From the NCBI RefSeq assembly GCF_024397855.1, contig NZ_CP073343.1, forward strand, positions 3,410,001-3,474,000: a DNA stretch of 64,000 nucleotides, given 5' to 3'. This stretch comes from Marinomonas rhizomae. GTDB lineage: Bacteria > Pseudomonadota > Gammaproteobacteria > Pseudomonadales > Marinomonadaceae. The notes beneath the pieces are model-generated. The model was not told the DNA's origin and did not search any database. It saw only the letters and a list, made by a program, of their open reading frames with translations. The position numbers and the translations under genes are program-made. Within the stretch, counting starts at the first letter, position 1. Each line of letters starts with the position of its first letter. Shown here in pieces: positions 48,618 through 58,523 of the stretch.

Positions 48618-51150
48618 CTAAATTGTCGTTACACTGGCCATGTTTTTAATAGGAATTCTATTTCTTATTTTCGCTTCCACCGGGGTATATAAATCAATTT
48701 CAGTTGATGGCGTTTCAATCGAAACGATCAATGTGTAACGAGCACGCTTGTTATATCTCTCTAATTTTTTACGTGTACGCCACCAACCTATTCCGGGATA
48801 TACGGCTAATAGCCCACGCTCAGCTAAATCAGCCGCAGTGCCTTCCCAGATATCTTTATGAATGGAACCTTTATTGCGAAAATCACCTAGTAGCCAATTA
48901 GAGTCTGAGGGCGGCTTAGTTGAACCTTCATCTTCGTCTCTAGCATCACGACTTAGCCTTTTTAAGAATTGAAGTTTTGATTCAGTAGGGCGTTTCACAT
49001 CAAAACGTAACTGATGACTAGGGTAACGATATTTACTTGAACTATCACGACTAGATGGATTAGGCTCAATAAAATATGACAAAGTGATTGTCATTTTCAC
49101 TGGAATATCGCCTAAGTCTAAAAGTTCATTTTTTGGCCAGGGTATATCATGAATGTGCATATCTTTAGTTGAAGTATCTTTACCTTTGAGTTTTTCAAAT
49201 GGTTGTAGTTCATCTTCAACAATCATTACAAGCGAGTTATTAGCACTCCATAATGCTTTACTAATATTCGGAACACCATAGCCAACACATCTCACTAAAT
49301 GCTGCGCTCTTTGGCGCTTAGTTCTATTAGCATAAGAAAATTGATTAACCATTGCATCAGACCAATCAGCGGAATGGACAATTAAGCCTCTAACCGTTTC
49401 TGGCCAATATTCTGGATATAATGCACTTATGTCTGCTGCAAATTTAGCTGCCAATGCTGTTGCAGCACTGGTTGCATTAAACGTTGAGAATAGGCGTAAA
49501 TTAAATTCATAATGAGTGCTTAAAAGTTGTAAGCTAGACATTGAAGTCGCGGAGTAGTCATCTACTCCCATGTTCCCACCCTCAAAAACAACCTCAGGCT
49601 TGATTGGCATGGAGTTGATCCAAGTTACAGAGGTTGTACTATATGGACTTAATCCCCCGTTAGGGGCAAGTGGCAAAAAATTTTCTCCGCCATCATCTGT
49701 TATTTGTACTTTATTGGTACATGCACCTACTGTTATAACATTCCAAGACTGCCCTGGGTCATGAATATCTTGCAATTCATTATAATAGGGATACTGTTTT
49801 AATAGAGTTAAATCTAAATCTGTATTACCAGCAGACACTACAAATAATCTTGGGTATAAATTATCACCGCTATAATCAACTGCCAAGGCATCTAATTCCG
49901 AAGACCATGCAGATGGCTTACCTCTATCCTTTGAGTCTTTAGCAGATAAAGCAAGCGTATAAATTCGCTTTCTGTCAAAATTTTCTATCTCTGATAACGA
50001 AATACCAGATGCAGTCACCTGCCCTAAGTGTTTATCTCTGTTATCCCCTGAATGACGTAGAAGCTTAATAGATTCTAATTTATGATTGATAGTTAAGTGA
50101 CTAGACGAATCAAGAGCAGCAGTTAAGTCCCCCCATATAGCAAGGCCAGCCATTGAAGTCCCCCCATATAGCAAGGCCAGCCATTGAAGTCCCATGGCCA
50201 TCAGAGTCAGCCTTATCCCAATTGGGGTCAACGACAAATGCATCATTAGAATTAAAAACAGCAGACAAGAGAGGGTGTCCAAAATTTATACCAGTATCTA
50301 AAATAGATACATAAGGAGTATTCTCATTATCGGTATTGTATTCAACTCTTGAAATCAACTCCTCAGACCATTGACGCTGCTCTGGAATACCCTGAGAATC
50401 AAAAAACTCTGCTGTTGTTTTAGATTTTCGTATTTCAGAAATTTTGCTTAATAGTGCAGCAGAACTTGCTAGCTGGCTTAATGACGCTTTAACAAGCAGT
50501 ATAGACCTTTCAGGAAACTCGAGGGTACTGTCCGATACTCTAACTTCATGAATTCCACAAAGCTTTTTGAAATCAGTGATTACAGCAATTCGGTCATCAC
50601 TAACAGGAAGCCAGATCTCAAACCAATCGACCTCTTCATTTGAAATAGGAAACAGATCTTGGCTATCCGTCCATAAGTTTTCTATTACTGTAGTTCGAAT
50701 TGATGAAATCGCATTTAGAAGAATTGAATTTTTAGGACCTGACTTATTATCTTTATCACTATTTAAGTATTCAGCTACTTTCTTCTCTAAAGTACCGAAC
50801 TTACCAATAGGAACCAACACGTTTGCTACGAACGAATTATCTCTTTGTACTACGCTCATTAACTCTATGCCACTTCGAACATCAGCCAATTTTTCAAACG
50901 CAATTTCTATACCTGGGAAGCTTTCAAATGAAAGTTGTACTCCCATATGGCTCTCTAGTTCAATACTATCAACTTCTTCAGTAATAGCTTTTTCAGCCAT
51001 TTTTGCTAATGTTAGTTGCGATGAGAGGTTAGCGCCATGAGAAGATCTATCTCTTTTTGGTATAGTAGAATTTATTACAACTTTTCTTGGGTAGGTATAT
51101 TTCTGTGTTTCCCCATTTCTCCCAACAAATAAGTGTTTTTTCCCTTCCAT
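48618..51150 (-). pseudogene. ietS: Subtilisin-like serine protease IetS, split by a 31-bp tandem duplication
   Basis: Two open frames: 50110-51150 (N-terminal part, 346 codons) and 48618-50282 (C-terminal part). The first carries Asp285 in SILDTGI and His319 in DGHGTSMAGL. The second carries the oxyanion Asn of SAGN and the catalytic Ser of NATSAA. A perfect 31-bp repeat at 50126-50156 and 50157-50187 causes the frame change right after the His motif. With one copy removed the gene is a single ORF of 834 codons with all three catalytic residues (restored Asp285, His319, Ser551). The family is S8 peptidase; paired with an AAA ATPase gene this is the IetAS arrangement known as a plasmid-stability and anti-phage module. 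Confidence 0.88.
50126..50187. repeat. Perfect 31-bp tandem duplication inside ietS
   Basis: Two identical 31-bp copies side by side, each containing a run of six C; the next three-letter start (AGTCCC) resembles a third partial copy. 31 is not a multiple of three, so copy number sets the reading frame. Confidence 0.95.
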
Positions 51151-51174
51151 TGCTCATTTCCATTTATTAAAAAA

Positions 51175-52158
51175 TTAAAATAGATCCTTTCTCATGCTTT
51201 TCCTATCTAAGGTTGCATGCTTAACTGAAGTTAATGTAACTCTCTCCGTTCCGTGAATTAACATATCTTTTATTGCTTCATCTGCAGCTCTAGAAATTTC
51301 TGCACTACTCAACTCTTTCGCTATTTCAGGTAGTTTTTTCCACGGAAAACTCTTAGCGACATACGGGATAAGTCTATTTTTAAATAACGTTATGATTTCG
51401 TCATCTTCTGGTAACTCATATCTAATAACGTCATCAAAACGTCTAAACAAAGCATTATCTAATATCTCAATATGGTTGGTAGCACATACTATTAAGCTAT
51501 TCGAATCATCTTGTTCAATCATTTGAAGAAAGCTATTTAGTATTCTTCGCGCTTCGCCTACATCATTCTGAGAATCTCGCTGTGAGCCCAATGTATCAAA
51601 CTCATCGAAAAAATATACGCCCCGAATATCGCTAATAGCATCGAAAACTTGCCTAAGTTTAGAAGAAGACTCTCCCATGAACTTAGTAATTAACGCATCT
51701 AGCTTTACTTGAAATAGAGGATAATCTAACTCCCCTGCTAATATAGAAGCTGTAAATGTTTTTCCTGTTCCAGGAGGACCGACTAATAGAACTTTTCGAC
51801 GAGGAGATAATCCATGACTTTTCAGTTTTGTCATGAATTTTTGCTCTCTAATTAATCGCCTAAGTCGAATTTTTAGATCATCTTTAGCTATTAAGTCAGC
51901 AAGTTTATTTTTAGGTTGAGAGGCAAAAAGAAGCCCGCTTGAATCCTGAGCTCCCTTTGCAATTGAAATCGGCGTAAGTTTGTTTATAGAAGTGTTTTTT
52001 TTAGCAATCGTAACAATATCTCTTAATTCCTGAGCTAGTTTTCCATGACCACTTCGAGCCTCATGTGCAGCGACTTGCAAAGCTATAGACATAAAACGGT
52101 CGTCATCCTTCTCTAGATGAGACTGTAACAATGCTTTTAATTGCTCTGAACTGGCCAT
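51175..52158 (-). CDS. ietA: AAA ATPase IetA
   Basis: 327 residues with Walker A GPPGTGKT (127-134), Walker B VYFFDEFD (181-188), sensor-1 CATNH and an arginine finger region RRFDD, as in classic AAA remodelling ATPases. A helical N-terminal region with SEQLKALLQSHLEKDDD may bind its partner. It is the first gene, 24 bp before the ietS frame, so the pair is cotranscribed. In IetAS the ATPase is thought to control or supply substrates to the subtilase. Confidence 0.9.
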   Translation of the reverse strand: MASSEQLKALLQSHLEKDDDRFMSIALQVAAHEARSGHGKLAQELRDIVTIAKKNTSINKLTPISIAKGAQDSSGLLFASQPKNKLADLIAKDDLKIRLRRLIREQKFMTKLKSHGLSPRRKVLLVGPPGTGKTFTASILAGELDYPLFQVKLDALITKFMGESSSKLRQVFDAISDIRGVYFFDEFDTLGSQRDSQNDVGEARRILNSFLQMIEQDDSNSLIVCATNHIEILDNALFRRFDDVIRYELPEDDEIITLFKNRLIPYVAKSFPWKKLPEIAKELSSAEISRAADEAIKDMLIHGTERVTLTSVKHATLDRKSMRKDLF

Positions 52159-52395
52159 AAATTAACTTCTATTTATCAAAAAAATCAACTCTTAAGGCCA
52201 TATTTTGACACACTACCTTGTAAACATCTAATGATTATTAGATGCCGCCGATCTATTATTGTTGCCTCATTTTTCCCATACTGAAGACTTTTTTAACTTA
52301 GCTAAGAGGGCTTTATGTTTCTAATAACTTACAAACAGCATTATTAGCAAACTAAACCCAAACTCATCGGACTAATTTGAACAAACAGCATTTTT

Positions 52396-52413
52396 GGGGG
52401 TATAGATGGGGGT
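52396..52413 (+). repeat. Direct G-rich repeats at the right end, possible integrase arm sites
   Basis: GGGGGTATAGATGGGGGT, similar in order and spacing to the left-end pair GGGGGTATGTCAGGGGGT. Confidence 0.5.
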
Positions 52414-52421
52414 TCTTTTCG

Positions 52422-52461
52422 TTTTAGATATTGATTTTACCTTTAAAATCAATATCTAAAA
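52422..52461. repeat. Perfect 18-bp inverted repeat at the right island end
   Basis: TTTTAGATATTGATTTTA and its exact complement are separated by 4 bases. The sequence TTTTAGATATT occurs again at 52491-52501 just outside the right attachment copy. It may act as a terminator or recombinase-associated structure. Confidence 0.8.
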
Positions 52462-52475
52462 AATTAATTTAAAGT

Positions 52476-52491
52476 CTGGTGGGGACACCAT
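52476..52491 (+). other. Island attachment site, right copy
   Basis: Second exact copy of CTGGTGGGGACACCAT. Ten more bases of tRNA sequence are not shared, so only the 3' end of the tRNA was copied. Confidence 0.9.
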
Positions 52492-52502
52492 TTTAGATAT
52501 TC

Positions 52503-52526
52503 CAAAAAAAAGAGCCTTTCGACTCT
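52503..52526 (-). terminator. Terminator after the OsmC-family gene
   Basis: Minus-strand AGAGTC-GAAA-GGCTCT stem (GNRA-type loop) followed by eight T. It lies just outside the island. Confidence 0.85.
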
Positions 52527-52554
52527 TCTCTAAAATCATCTTACCGTCAATAGT

Positions 52555-52962
52555 CTATTCAACTTCAATAACTTCAAAACTATGAACGATTTTCACACCA
52601 CCTCTCTCCAACATTAGAGAGGCAGAGCAGTACTCTTCTGCAGATAACTTCACCGCACGAGCAACAACACTTTCTTTAAGGTTACGACCTGTAACGACAA
52701 AATGAACTCGAATCTCTGTAAATACCGCAGGAACAGCGTCCGCTCGATCTGCATCAATTTGAGCCACACAAGACACAACATCTTGACGGGATTTTTTTAA
52801 AATACCGACTACATCATAAGAGGTACAGCCACCCAACCCAGCAAGTAAAAGCTCCATCGGTCTTGGCCCAGCCACCTGATTACCGTCAATCTCTACCTTA
52901 AAACCAGAACCTGTTTCTGCAGTAAAATGCACATCTTCTTGCCAACTAACATTCGTCTTCAT
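52555..52962 (-). CDS. OsmC family protein
   Basis: 135 residues of the OsmC/Ohr superfamily, YhfA-like branch. The family features PMELLLAGLGGCTSYDVVGI, then LKKSRQ, and AEEYCSASLMLERG contain the two conserved Cys (about 46 and 112) used in peroxide reduction in characterised members. Whether it is an active peroxidase is unknown. It lies 40 bp after trpC and may be read with the trp genes. Confidence 0.9.
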   Translation of the reverse strand: MKTNVSWQEDVHFTAETGSGFKVEIDGNQVAGPRPMELLLAGLGGCTSYDVVGILKKSRQDVVSCVAQIDADRADAVPAVFTEIRVHFVVTGRNLKESVVARAVKLSAEEYCSASLMLERGGVKIVHSFEVIEVE

Positions 52963-53002
52963 CTTTCTACCTTACCTAATTCCGCTATAATCAAAACTAT
53001 GA

Positions 53003-53818
53003 CTAGGACTGAAACAGTTCAGCCAATTTTTCACCTGGGTCATCAGCAACCATAAACGATTCCCCAACTAAAAACGCATGAATACCTTTTTGTCGCATTA
53101 ACGCCACATCACTACGAGTATGAATCCCGCTCTCTGTCACAATCAATCGATCGGAAGGCACACTTCCCATTAATTCAAACGTATGATCTAAACTAAGTTC
53201 AAAGGTATGAAGATCTCGATTATTAATTCCAAGCAATTCTGTTTCAGTATATTCCAAAGCTAAATCCAACTCTGGACGATTATGCACTTCTACTAAAACA
53301 TCCATACCCAAATCACGAGCCATTTTATCTAGCTCACGTAATTTATCGCCACTTAAACATGCGGCAATAAGTAAGATACAATCTGCACCAATCGCTCTAG
53401 ATTCTAGTACCTGATACTCATCAACAATGAAATCCTTACGAATCACAGGTAATTTACAGGCTGAACGCGCTTCAACTAAATAATCTTCATGCCCTTTGAA
53501 GAAATCACTGTCCGTTAGAACAGATAAACAAGCGGCCCCAGAGCGCTCATAGGAACGAGCGATATCGGCTGGAACAAATGGATCCCTTAATACACCTTTG
53601 CTTGGAGAAGCTTGCTTAATCTCAGCAATAACACCAGATTTACCGATAGCTATTTGATGCCTTAGTGCATGAGCAAAACCACGAGGCTCGTTATGAACAT
53701 TCGCAACAGATGCAGCGACCTCTAAGTTTCCATAAGGTGTATGAGATTTACGCTCAGTAATCTCTTCGTATTTTCGAGCTACAATTTTCTTTAAAATTGT
53801 CGGTGTTTCTATTTGCAT
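53003..53818 (-). CDS. trpC: Indole-3-glycerol phosphate synthase
   Basis: TrpC, 271 residues, closes the indole ring in tryptophan synthesis. TIM-barrel landmarks: GVIAEIKQASPSKGVLRD, LSVLTDSDFFKGHEDYL, LPVIRKDFIVDEYQ, ILLIAACL, LGINNRDLHTFE and VTESGIH. Not fused to trpF. It follows trpD by 19 bp in trpGDC order. Confidence 0.97.
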   Translation of the reverse strand: MQIETPTILKKIVARKYEEITERKSHTPYGNLEVAASVANVHNEPRGFAHALRHQIAIGKSGVIAEIKQASPSKGVLRDPFVPADIARSYERSGAACLSVLTDSDFFKGHEDYLVEARSACKLPVIRKDFIVDEYQVLESRAIGADCILLIAACLSGDKLRELDKMARDLGMDVLVEVHNRPELDLALEYTETELLGINNRDLHTFELSLDHTFELMGSVPSDRLIVTESGIHTRSDVALMRQKGIHAFLVGESFMVADDPGEKLAELFQS

Positions 53819-53837
53819 TAGGCTACCGCTCCTATAA

Positions 53838-54878
53838 TTACAGTGAGTCAGGACTCATAAAACAACGTGTAAAACTAGCCAATTCAGACATCTTAACTTT
53901 GGCTGTACCACCACCAATCACGTCTTCCGCAATATTCACCCCTTCCGCTAAACTATCTGCAATACCTGACACGTAAATGGCGGCACCAGCATTTAAAGCT
54001 ACTATGTCTCTAGCGGGGTTGACCTTCCCTTTGCCATCCAACGCCATTTTCACTAAAGCAAGACTTTCAGTTGCATCGACAGCTTGAATCGTATCAATAG
54101 ATTGCAATGGAATCCCAAAATCCTCAGGAGAAATTTTATATTCTAGGATCTCTCCATTTTTTAACTCAGCAACATACGTAGGTGCTGCAATACTAATTTC
54201 ATCCAAACCGTCTTCAGAGTGAACCACCATCACGTGCTCACTTCCAAGCGCCTTTAAAACCTCAGCAATAGGACGAACCCATTTTCGATGAAAAACGCCC
54301 ATCACTTGGCATTTTGCATTGGCCGGATTCGTTAACGGCCCAAGCAGATTAAAAATAGTACGTGTGCCCATTTCTTTTCGAGGGCCTACCGCGTACTTCA
54401 TGGCGGAATGGTGATTCGGCGCAAACATAAAACCTAAACCAATTTCTTCAACACAACGGCAAACCTGCGCTGCATCCAGACCAAGATAAATCCCAGCTTG
54501 TTCTAGCACATCGGCACTGCCCGATTTCGAAGACACAGAACGCCCACCATGCTTAGCTACCTTGCCACCAGCAGAAGCAACGACAAAAGCCGATGCAGTA
54601 GACACATTAAATAAGTTACCACCATCTCCGCCAGTACCACAGGTATCAACCACATGCTCAAGATCCAAATGAACCTTACTGGATAATTCGCGCATAACCT
54701 GAGCCGCTGCCGTAATTTCTTCGACCGTTTCACCTTTCATTCTTAGGCCAATTAAAAAACCGCCTATCTGTGCTGGCGTAGCTTTTCCCGTCATGATGCC
54801 ATTCATCACTATTCGCATCTCATCAGCGCTCAAATCTTGGCACTCAACAACAGCAGCAATCGCCTTCTGAATATTCAC
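53838..54878 (-). CDS. trpD: Anthranilate phosphoribosyltransferase
   Basis: TrpD, 346 residues, transfers phosphoribosyl from PRPP to anthranilate. The PRPP/Mg region DTCGTGGDGGNLFNVST is intact, as are KHGGRSVSSKSGSADVLE and FNLLGPLTNPA. Not fused to trpG. It lies between trpG and trpC with short gaps. Confidence 0.97.
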   Translation of the reverse strand: MNIQKAIAAVVECQDLSADEMRIVMNGIMTGKATPAQIGGFLIGLRMKGETVEEITAAAQVMRELSSKVHLDLEHVVDTCGTGGDGGNLFNVSTASAFVVASAGGKVAKHGGRSVSSKSGSADVLEQAGIYLGLDAAQVCRCVEEIGLGFMFAPNHHSAMKYAVGPRKEMGTRTIFNLLGPLTNPANAKCQVMGVFHRKWVRPIAEVLKALGSEHVMVVHSEDGLDEISIAAPTYVAELKNGEILEYKISPEDFGIPLQSIDTIQAVDATESLALVKMALDGKGKVNPARDIVALNAGAAIYVSGIADSLAEGVNIAEDVIGGGTAKVKMSELASFTRCFMSPDSL

Positions 54879-54901
54879 CAGCCTCTCCTATCGTGTAAAA
54901 A

Positions 54902-55480
54902 CTATCTTGTTAAGAAATTGGCCAATAAAGCATGGCCCGACTCAGTCAGAATCGACTCAGGATGAAATTGCACTCCTTCAACGGCAAGCGTTTTATGTCG
55001 AATTCCCATAATTTCCTCTCTATCACCTGCTATGTTTTGACTCCAAGCAGTTACCTCTAGACAATCGGGCAGCGTGTCAACAGAAACAACCAAAGAATGA
55101 TAACGCGTCGCTGTCTGTGGGTTTGGCAAACCAGAAAACACAGAGGTGTTTTGATGATAGATTAACGAGGTTTTACCATGCATAACATTTTTAGCACGAA
55201 TTACCTCACCACCAAATACCTGACCAATACTTTGATGACCTAAGCAAATACCCAATATTGGAATTTTCCCAGCAAACGCCGCAATGACAGCCAATGAAAC
55301 ACCCGCTTCATTGGGCGTGCATGGCCCTGGTGAAATTACCAAATGCGAAGGCGCAAGCCGCTCAATTTCTTCAACACTAATTTCATCGTTACGATAAACC
55401 TGCACATCCGCACCCAACTCACGAAAATACTGCACAAGGTTGTAAGTAAAAGAATCATAGTTATCAATCATCAATAACAT
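54902..55480 (-). CDS. trpG: Anthranilate synthase component II (glutamine amidotransferase)
   Basis: TrpG, 192 residues, supplies ammonia from glutamine to TrpE. Class I amidotransferase triad: Cys79 in LGICLGHQ, and His-Glu in [22 protein letters not shown] and YHSLVV are conserved; the same subunit serves PabB in some species. First gene of trpGDC. trpE is not next to it, as in Pseudomonas. Confidence 0.95.
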   Translation of the reverse strand: MLLMIDNYDSFTYNLVQYFRELGADVQVYRNDEISVEEIERLAPSHLVISPGPCTPNEAGVSLAVIAAFAGKIPILGICLGHQSIGQVFGGEVIRAKNVMHGKTSLIYHQNTSVFSGLPNPQTATRYHSLVVSVDTLPDCLEVTAWSQNIAGDREEIMGIRHKTLAVEGVQFHPESILTESGHALLANFLTR

Positions 55481-55860
55481 AAAGAAGGGACACGCCTATA
55501 AAACAATGTTGATATACCTGCGCCACAATCCAAAGAAGCAGACACAAAAAAAACAGAATGCATTTTCAAAGAATATAAAAACATGCATCTTTAACGTGCG
55601 CTAAATTCTACACTGTCATGAACACTCTGTCTCGCCAGACCTCACACTCCTTAGATAGAAGAAACCAAAAACAAGGTACACAACATACTCGATTCTTTTA
55701 TCCGCTGGTGCAGTAATTTGCCATTCTTATTTCAGCGTTTTGGAAGGTTTTCAATAATATTGAGCAAAAACAAAGCCTTGTTTGATATACAAGTGGTTAT
55801 ACCGCACACTAGAAACCATGTTATCTTTACTGCCATCATTTAGTGTTTTAAGGATGCCCT
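55481..55860. promoter_or_regulatory. 380-bp divergent region between trpG and mgtE
   Basis: No ORF. A/T-rich, with an AAGGA ribosome-binding site before the mgtE GTG. I could not identify a Trp-rich leader peptide or a recognisable Mg2+ riboswitch; promoters for both genes must lie here. Confidence 0.5.
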
Positions 55861-57192
55861 GTGCATAGCCAAGTCGCCGCCCTCATCGAAACCCTCATTC
55901 ATGACGAGCACTCACCCGAGTCCGTTAACAAGGCCATTTCTGAGTTAACACCAGATGATGTGGCGCTAGCCCTTGAATCCATACCGCTCGTCCAACGACG
56001 ACAAGCGTGGGCCAATATCAAGCAAGCGAATCGCCTTGATATCTTGGTTGAAATGCGCGGAGAATCTCGCCAGTTATTATTAAAAGAGCTAGACGACTCA
56101 GAAATAGAAACGCTGTTCACTGATGTCGACGCTGAAGACCTACTCGAGATAACCGATTCCTTACCAGACCGCTTGGTCGACATTGCTCTAAAGCAGATGG
56201 ACAATAAGCAACGTGAGTATTACCAACAAGGTATTGTTTACGATGATGATGTTGTCGGTCGTTGGATTGATCACGAGCTGTTAATCGCCTCTCAATCCAT
56301 TCGCACCTCAGAAGCACTAAGATTGCTTAAAAAGAACACTCCAGATTACACAGACATGGTGTATTTAGTAAACAGAACAGGCCGCTGGGTTGGCTGTGTA
56401 AAGTTCGATAAGCTATTCAAAGCACAAGGCCATGAACCTATTTCAAGCCTAATAGATGAAGATTGCACCTTTATCCGCGCTGACACAGAACTAACGAAAG
56501 CCGCAGAGCTATTAGAACGATCTTCTCTATCAGCACTTCCTATAGTTGATGAAAATCAAATTTTATTAGGGCGTTTTCACGCAGGGCTCGCCATGGAAAC
56601 ATGGCGTTTAGAGCATGAAGCTCAGCAGATGTCGACTGCAGGTCTAAACGAAGAATCAGACTTATTTGCCCCAGTAAAACGCAGCGCAGCAACGCGTGGC
56701 ATTTGGCTTGGCATAAATTTATTGACGGCATTTTTAGCATCCGCTTTTATCGGGCTATTTGAAGCCACCCTTCAGCAAGTCGTTGCACTCGCCGTATTAA
56801 TGCCTGTTGTTGCTTCCATGGGTGGCATTGCGGGTAGTCAGACCCTAACCTTGATTGTGCGGGGTTTAGCGCTTGGGCAAATAACCCGCAGCAACTTAAA
56901 GTCTTTATTATCTAAAGAACTAAAAGTCGGTGGATTAAACGGCATTTTGTGGGCGATTGTCATTGGCGTTGTGACTTTATGGTGGTTCGAAAGCCCAATG
57001 CTTGGCATGGTCATCGGCCTAGCCATTATCGTTAATATCATCATGGCTGCCCTATCAGGAGTTCTAATACCAGTCTTACTGGATAAATTACGCATAGACC
57101 CGGCGTTATCTGGGTCGGTCATTTTAACCACAGTGACAGATATTGCAGGTTTTGTTGCCTTCTTGGGCTTGGGCACCTTATTACTTATATAG
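55861..57192 (+). CDS. mgtE: Magnesium transporter MgtE
   Basis: MgtE, 443 residues, starting with GTG after AAGGA. The N domain (about 1-125) is followed by a CBS pair (about 130-250), a plug-helix region and five membrane segments from about 280 (NLLTAFLASAFIGLFEATLQ; LMPVVASMGGIAGSQTLTLI; ALSGVLIPVLLDKLR). The Mg2+-sensing acidic N/CBS domains and the pore GGIAGSQ are intact. Confidence 0.95.
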   Translation: MHSQVAALIETLIHDEHSPESVNKAISELTPDDVALALESIPLVQRRQAWANIKQANRLDILVEMRGESRQLLLKELDDSEIETLFTDVDAEDLLEITDSLPDRLVDIALKQMDNKQREYYQQGIVYDDDVVGRWIDHELLIASQSIRTSEALRLLKKNTPDYTDMVYLVNRTGRWVGCVKFDKLFKAQGHEPISSLIDEDCTFIRADTELTKAAELLERSSLSALPIVDENQILLGRFHAGLAMETWRLEHEAQQMSTAGLNEESDLFAPVKRSAATRGIWLGINLLTAFLASAFIGLFEATLQQVVALAVLMPVVASMGGIAGSQTLTLIVRGLALGQITRSNLKSLLSKELKVGGLNGILWAIVIGVVTLWWFESPMLGMVIGLAIIVNIIMAALSGVLIPVLLDKLRIDPALSGSVILTTVTDIAGFVAFLGLGTLLLI

Positions 57193-57247
57193 TCGAATGT
57201 AACTTTCGAACCACTCACAAACAAGACAAAGGTATAGAGAAATCATA

Positions 57248-58438
57248 ATGAACTGGGAAACAATGCAAGTATATTTAGGTCTGGGTGATACTAATATGCA
57301 CTGGATCGTTCGAGTCTTTTTAGTGGTACTGATCACTCTCACCATCAACTTTATTGCAACTCGCATTTTAATGCGCATAGACAGACAACTAGAAAAAACC
57401 AAAACACCTTGGGATAACGTTTTAATTCACGCTGCGCAAAAACCAATTGGTGTATTCATATGGTTAGCAGGGTTAAGCGTCGCGGCAGAGATATCTGGCA
57501 AAGAGTTAGATCCTAACTTCATATCTTTTATTAAGGCGACCCGCGAAGTCGGTATTATTGCCCTGCTAACCTGGTTTGTTTTACGCTGCATCTCCGAAAG
57601 TGAAAAAACGCTAACGACTTCAAATAAAATTTCAACCACCGTAGATTACACAACAGCCAGCGCAATCAGCAAGCTGTTACGAGCAACCGTCATTATTACC
57701 GCCGTATTAGTAGCATTACAGACTCTAGGCTATAGCGTTTCTGGGGTATTAGCATTTGGCGGTGTAGGTGGCATTGCCGTAGGCTTTGCCGCCAAAGATT
57801 TACTGGCTAATTTCTTTGGCGGATTAATGGTTTACTTAGATCGCCCTTTTGCTATTGGTGACTGGGTCCGTTCACCTGACAAAAATATTGAAGGAACCGT
57901 AGAGCACATAGGCTGGCGTCAAACCCGTATTCGCACCTTTGATAAACGCCCTTTATATGTGCCTAATTCAACTTTTTCATTAATTTCAGTCGAAAACCCA
58001 TCTCGCATGTCCCATCGCCGCATTAACGAGACCATCGGCGTCCGCTATTGCGACTTTAGCCTTCTCTCAACTGTCCTATCTGAGATAAAAGAGATGATTG
58101 CCAACCATGAAGACCTAGACACCAACGAAATATATATGGTGAATTTTAACCAATTCGGCCCATCGTCTCTAGACTTCTTCATTTACGCTTATACAAAAAC
58201 CGTAGATTGGCGAACTTTTCATGACGTTAAACAAGATGTACTTTTCAAAGCCATGCAGATTATTGAATCACATGACGCTGAAGTTGCCTTCCCGACCCAT
58301 ACGGTTCATATGGCGAATGATAGTCGAATGACACTGTTGTCAGAGCAAGCAAAACCATCTGAACAGAATTCAGCAAAGCAGTCACAGAAAGAACAAGAAC
58401 CAACACAACAGCCTGCGAACGATCAGGACTCAAAATAA
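57248..58438 (+). CDS. Mechanosensitive ion channel, MscS family
   Basis: 396 residues with four hydrophobic segments before the MscS core. The pore helix is VLAFGGVGGIAVGFAAKDLL and the beta domain begins FFGGLMVYLDRPFAIGDWVR. The C-terminus is a Gln/Lys-rich tail. It opens under membrane tension to release solutes. It follows mgtE by 55 bp. Confidence 0.93.
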   Translation: MNWETMQVYLGLGDTNMHWIVRVFLVVLITLTINFIATRILMRIDRQLEKTKTPWDNVLIHAAQKPIGVFIWLAGLSVAAEISGKELDPNFISFIKATREVGIIALLTWFVLRCISESEKTLTTSNKISTTVDYTTASAISKLLRATVIITAVLVALQTLGYSVSGVLAFGGVGGIAVGFAAKDLLANFFGGLMVYLDRPFAIGDWVRSPDKNIEGTVEHIGWRQTRIRTFDKRPLYVPNSTFSLISVENPSRMSHRRINETIGVRYCDFSLLSTVLSEIKEMIANHEDLDTNEIYMVNFNQFGPSSLDFFIYAYTKTVDWRTFHDVKQDVLFKAMQIIESHDAEVAFPTHTVHMANDSRMTLLSEQAKPSEQNSAKQSQKEQEPTQQPANDQDSK

Positions 58439-58464
58439 TCCATTAAAATATACACTTAAGCACA

Positions 58465-58508
58465 AAAAAAGGGGGCAAACCAAAAGCAGTTTGACCCCTT
58501 TATTTTTC
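58465..58508. terminator. Bidirectional terminator between the MscS gene and gph
   Basis: Stem AAGGGGGCAAAC / GTTTG-ACCCCTT with flanking A and T runs; ends both convergent genes. Confidence 0.9.
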
Positions 58509-58523
58509 TCAGAAAAGATTGAA

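Larger units (their letters stand above)
52159..52475. other. Non-coding right end of the island
   Basis: No open frame worth naming. It contains the ietA leader, the G-rich direct repeats and the 18-bp inverted repeat listed separately. Confidence 0.6.
43172..52491. mobile_element. 9.3-kb integrative genomic island in the tRNA-Arg 3' end, with IetAS defence cargo
   Basis: It is bounded by a perfect 16-bp direct repeat. A tyrosine integrase of the P4 type lies beside the tRNA, followed by an AlpA-like regulator and an inovirus-Gp2/YagK-like protein: the standard modules of small integrative elements. The cargo half, on the opposite strand, contains IetA, a split IetS, a CoiA-like protein, a two-TM protein and a small unknown. 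There are no conjugation, capsid or replication-initiator genes that I can recognise. It is probably mobilised, phage-satellite-like or immobile. Confidence 0.9.

Noticed and set aside
55481..55860. trp leader peptide or Mg2+ riboswitch
   Set aside because: No run of Trp codons next to a hairpin and no recognisable M-box pattern.
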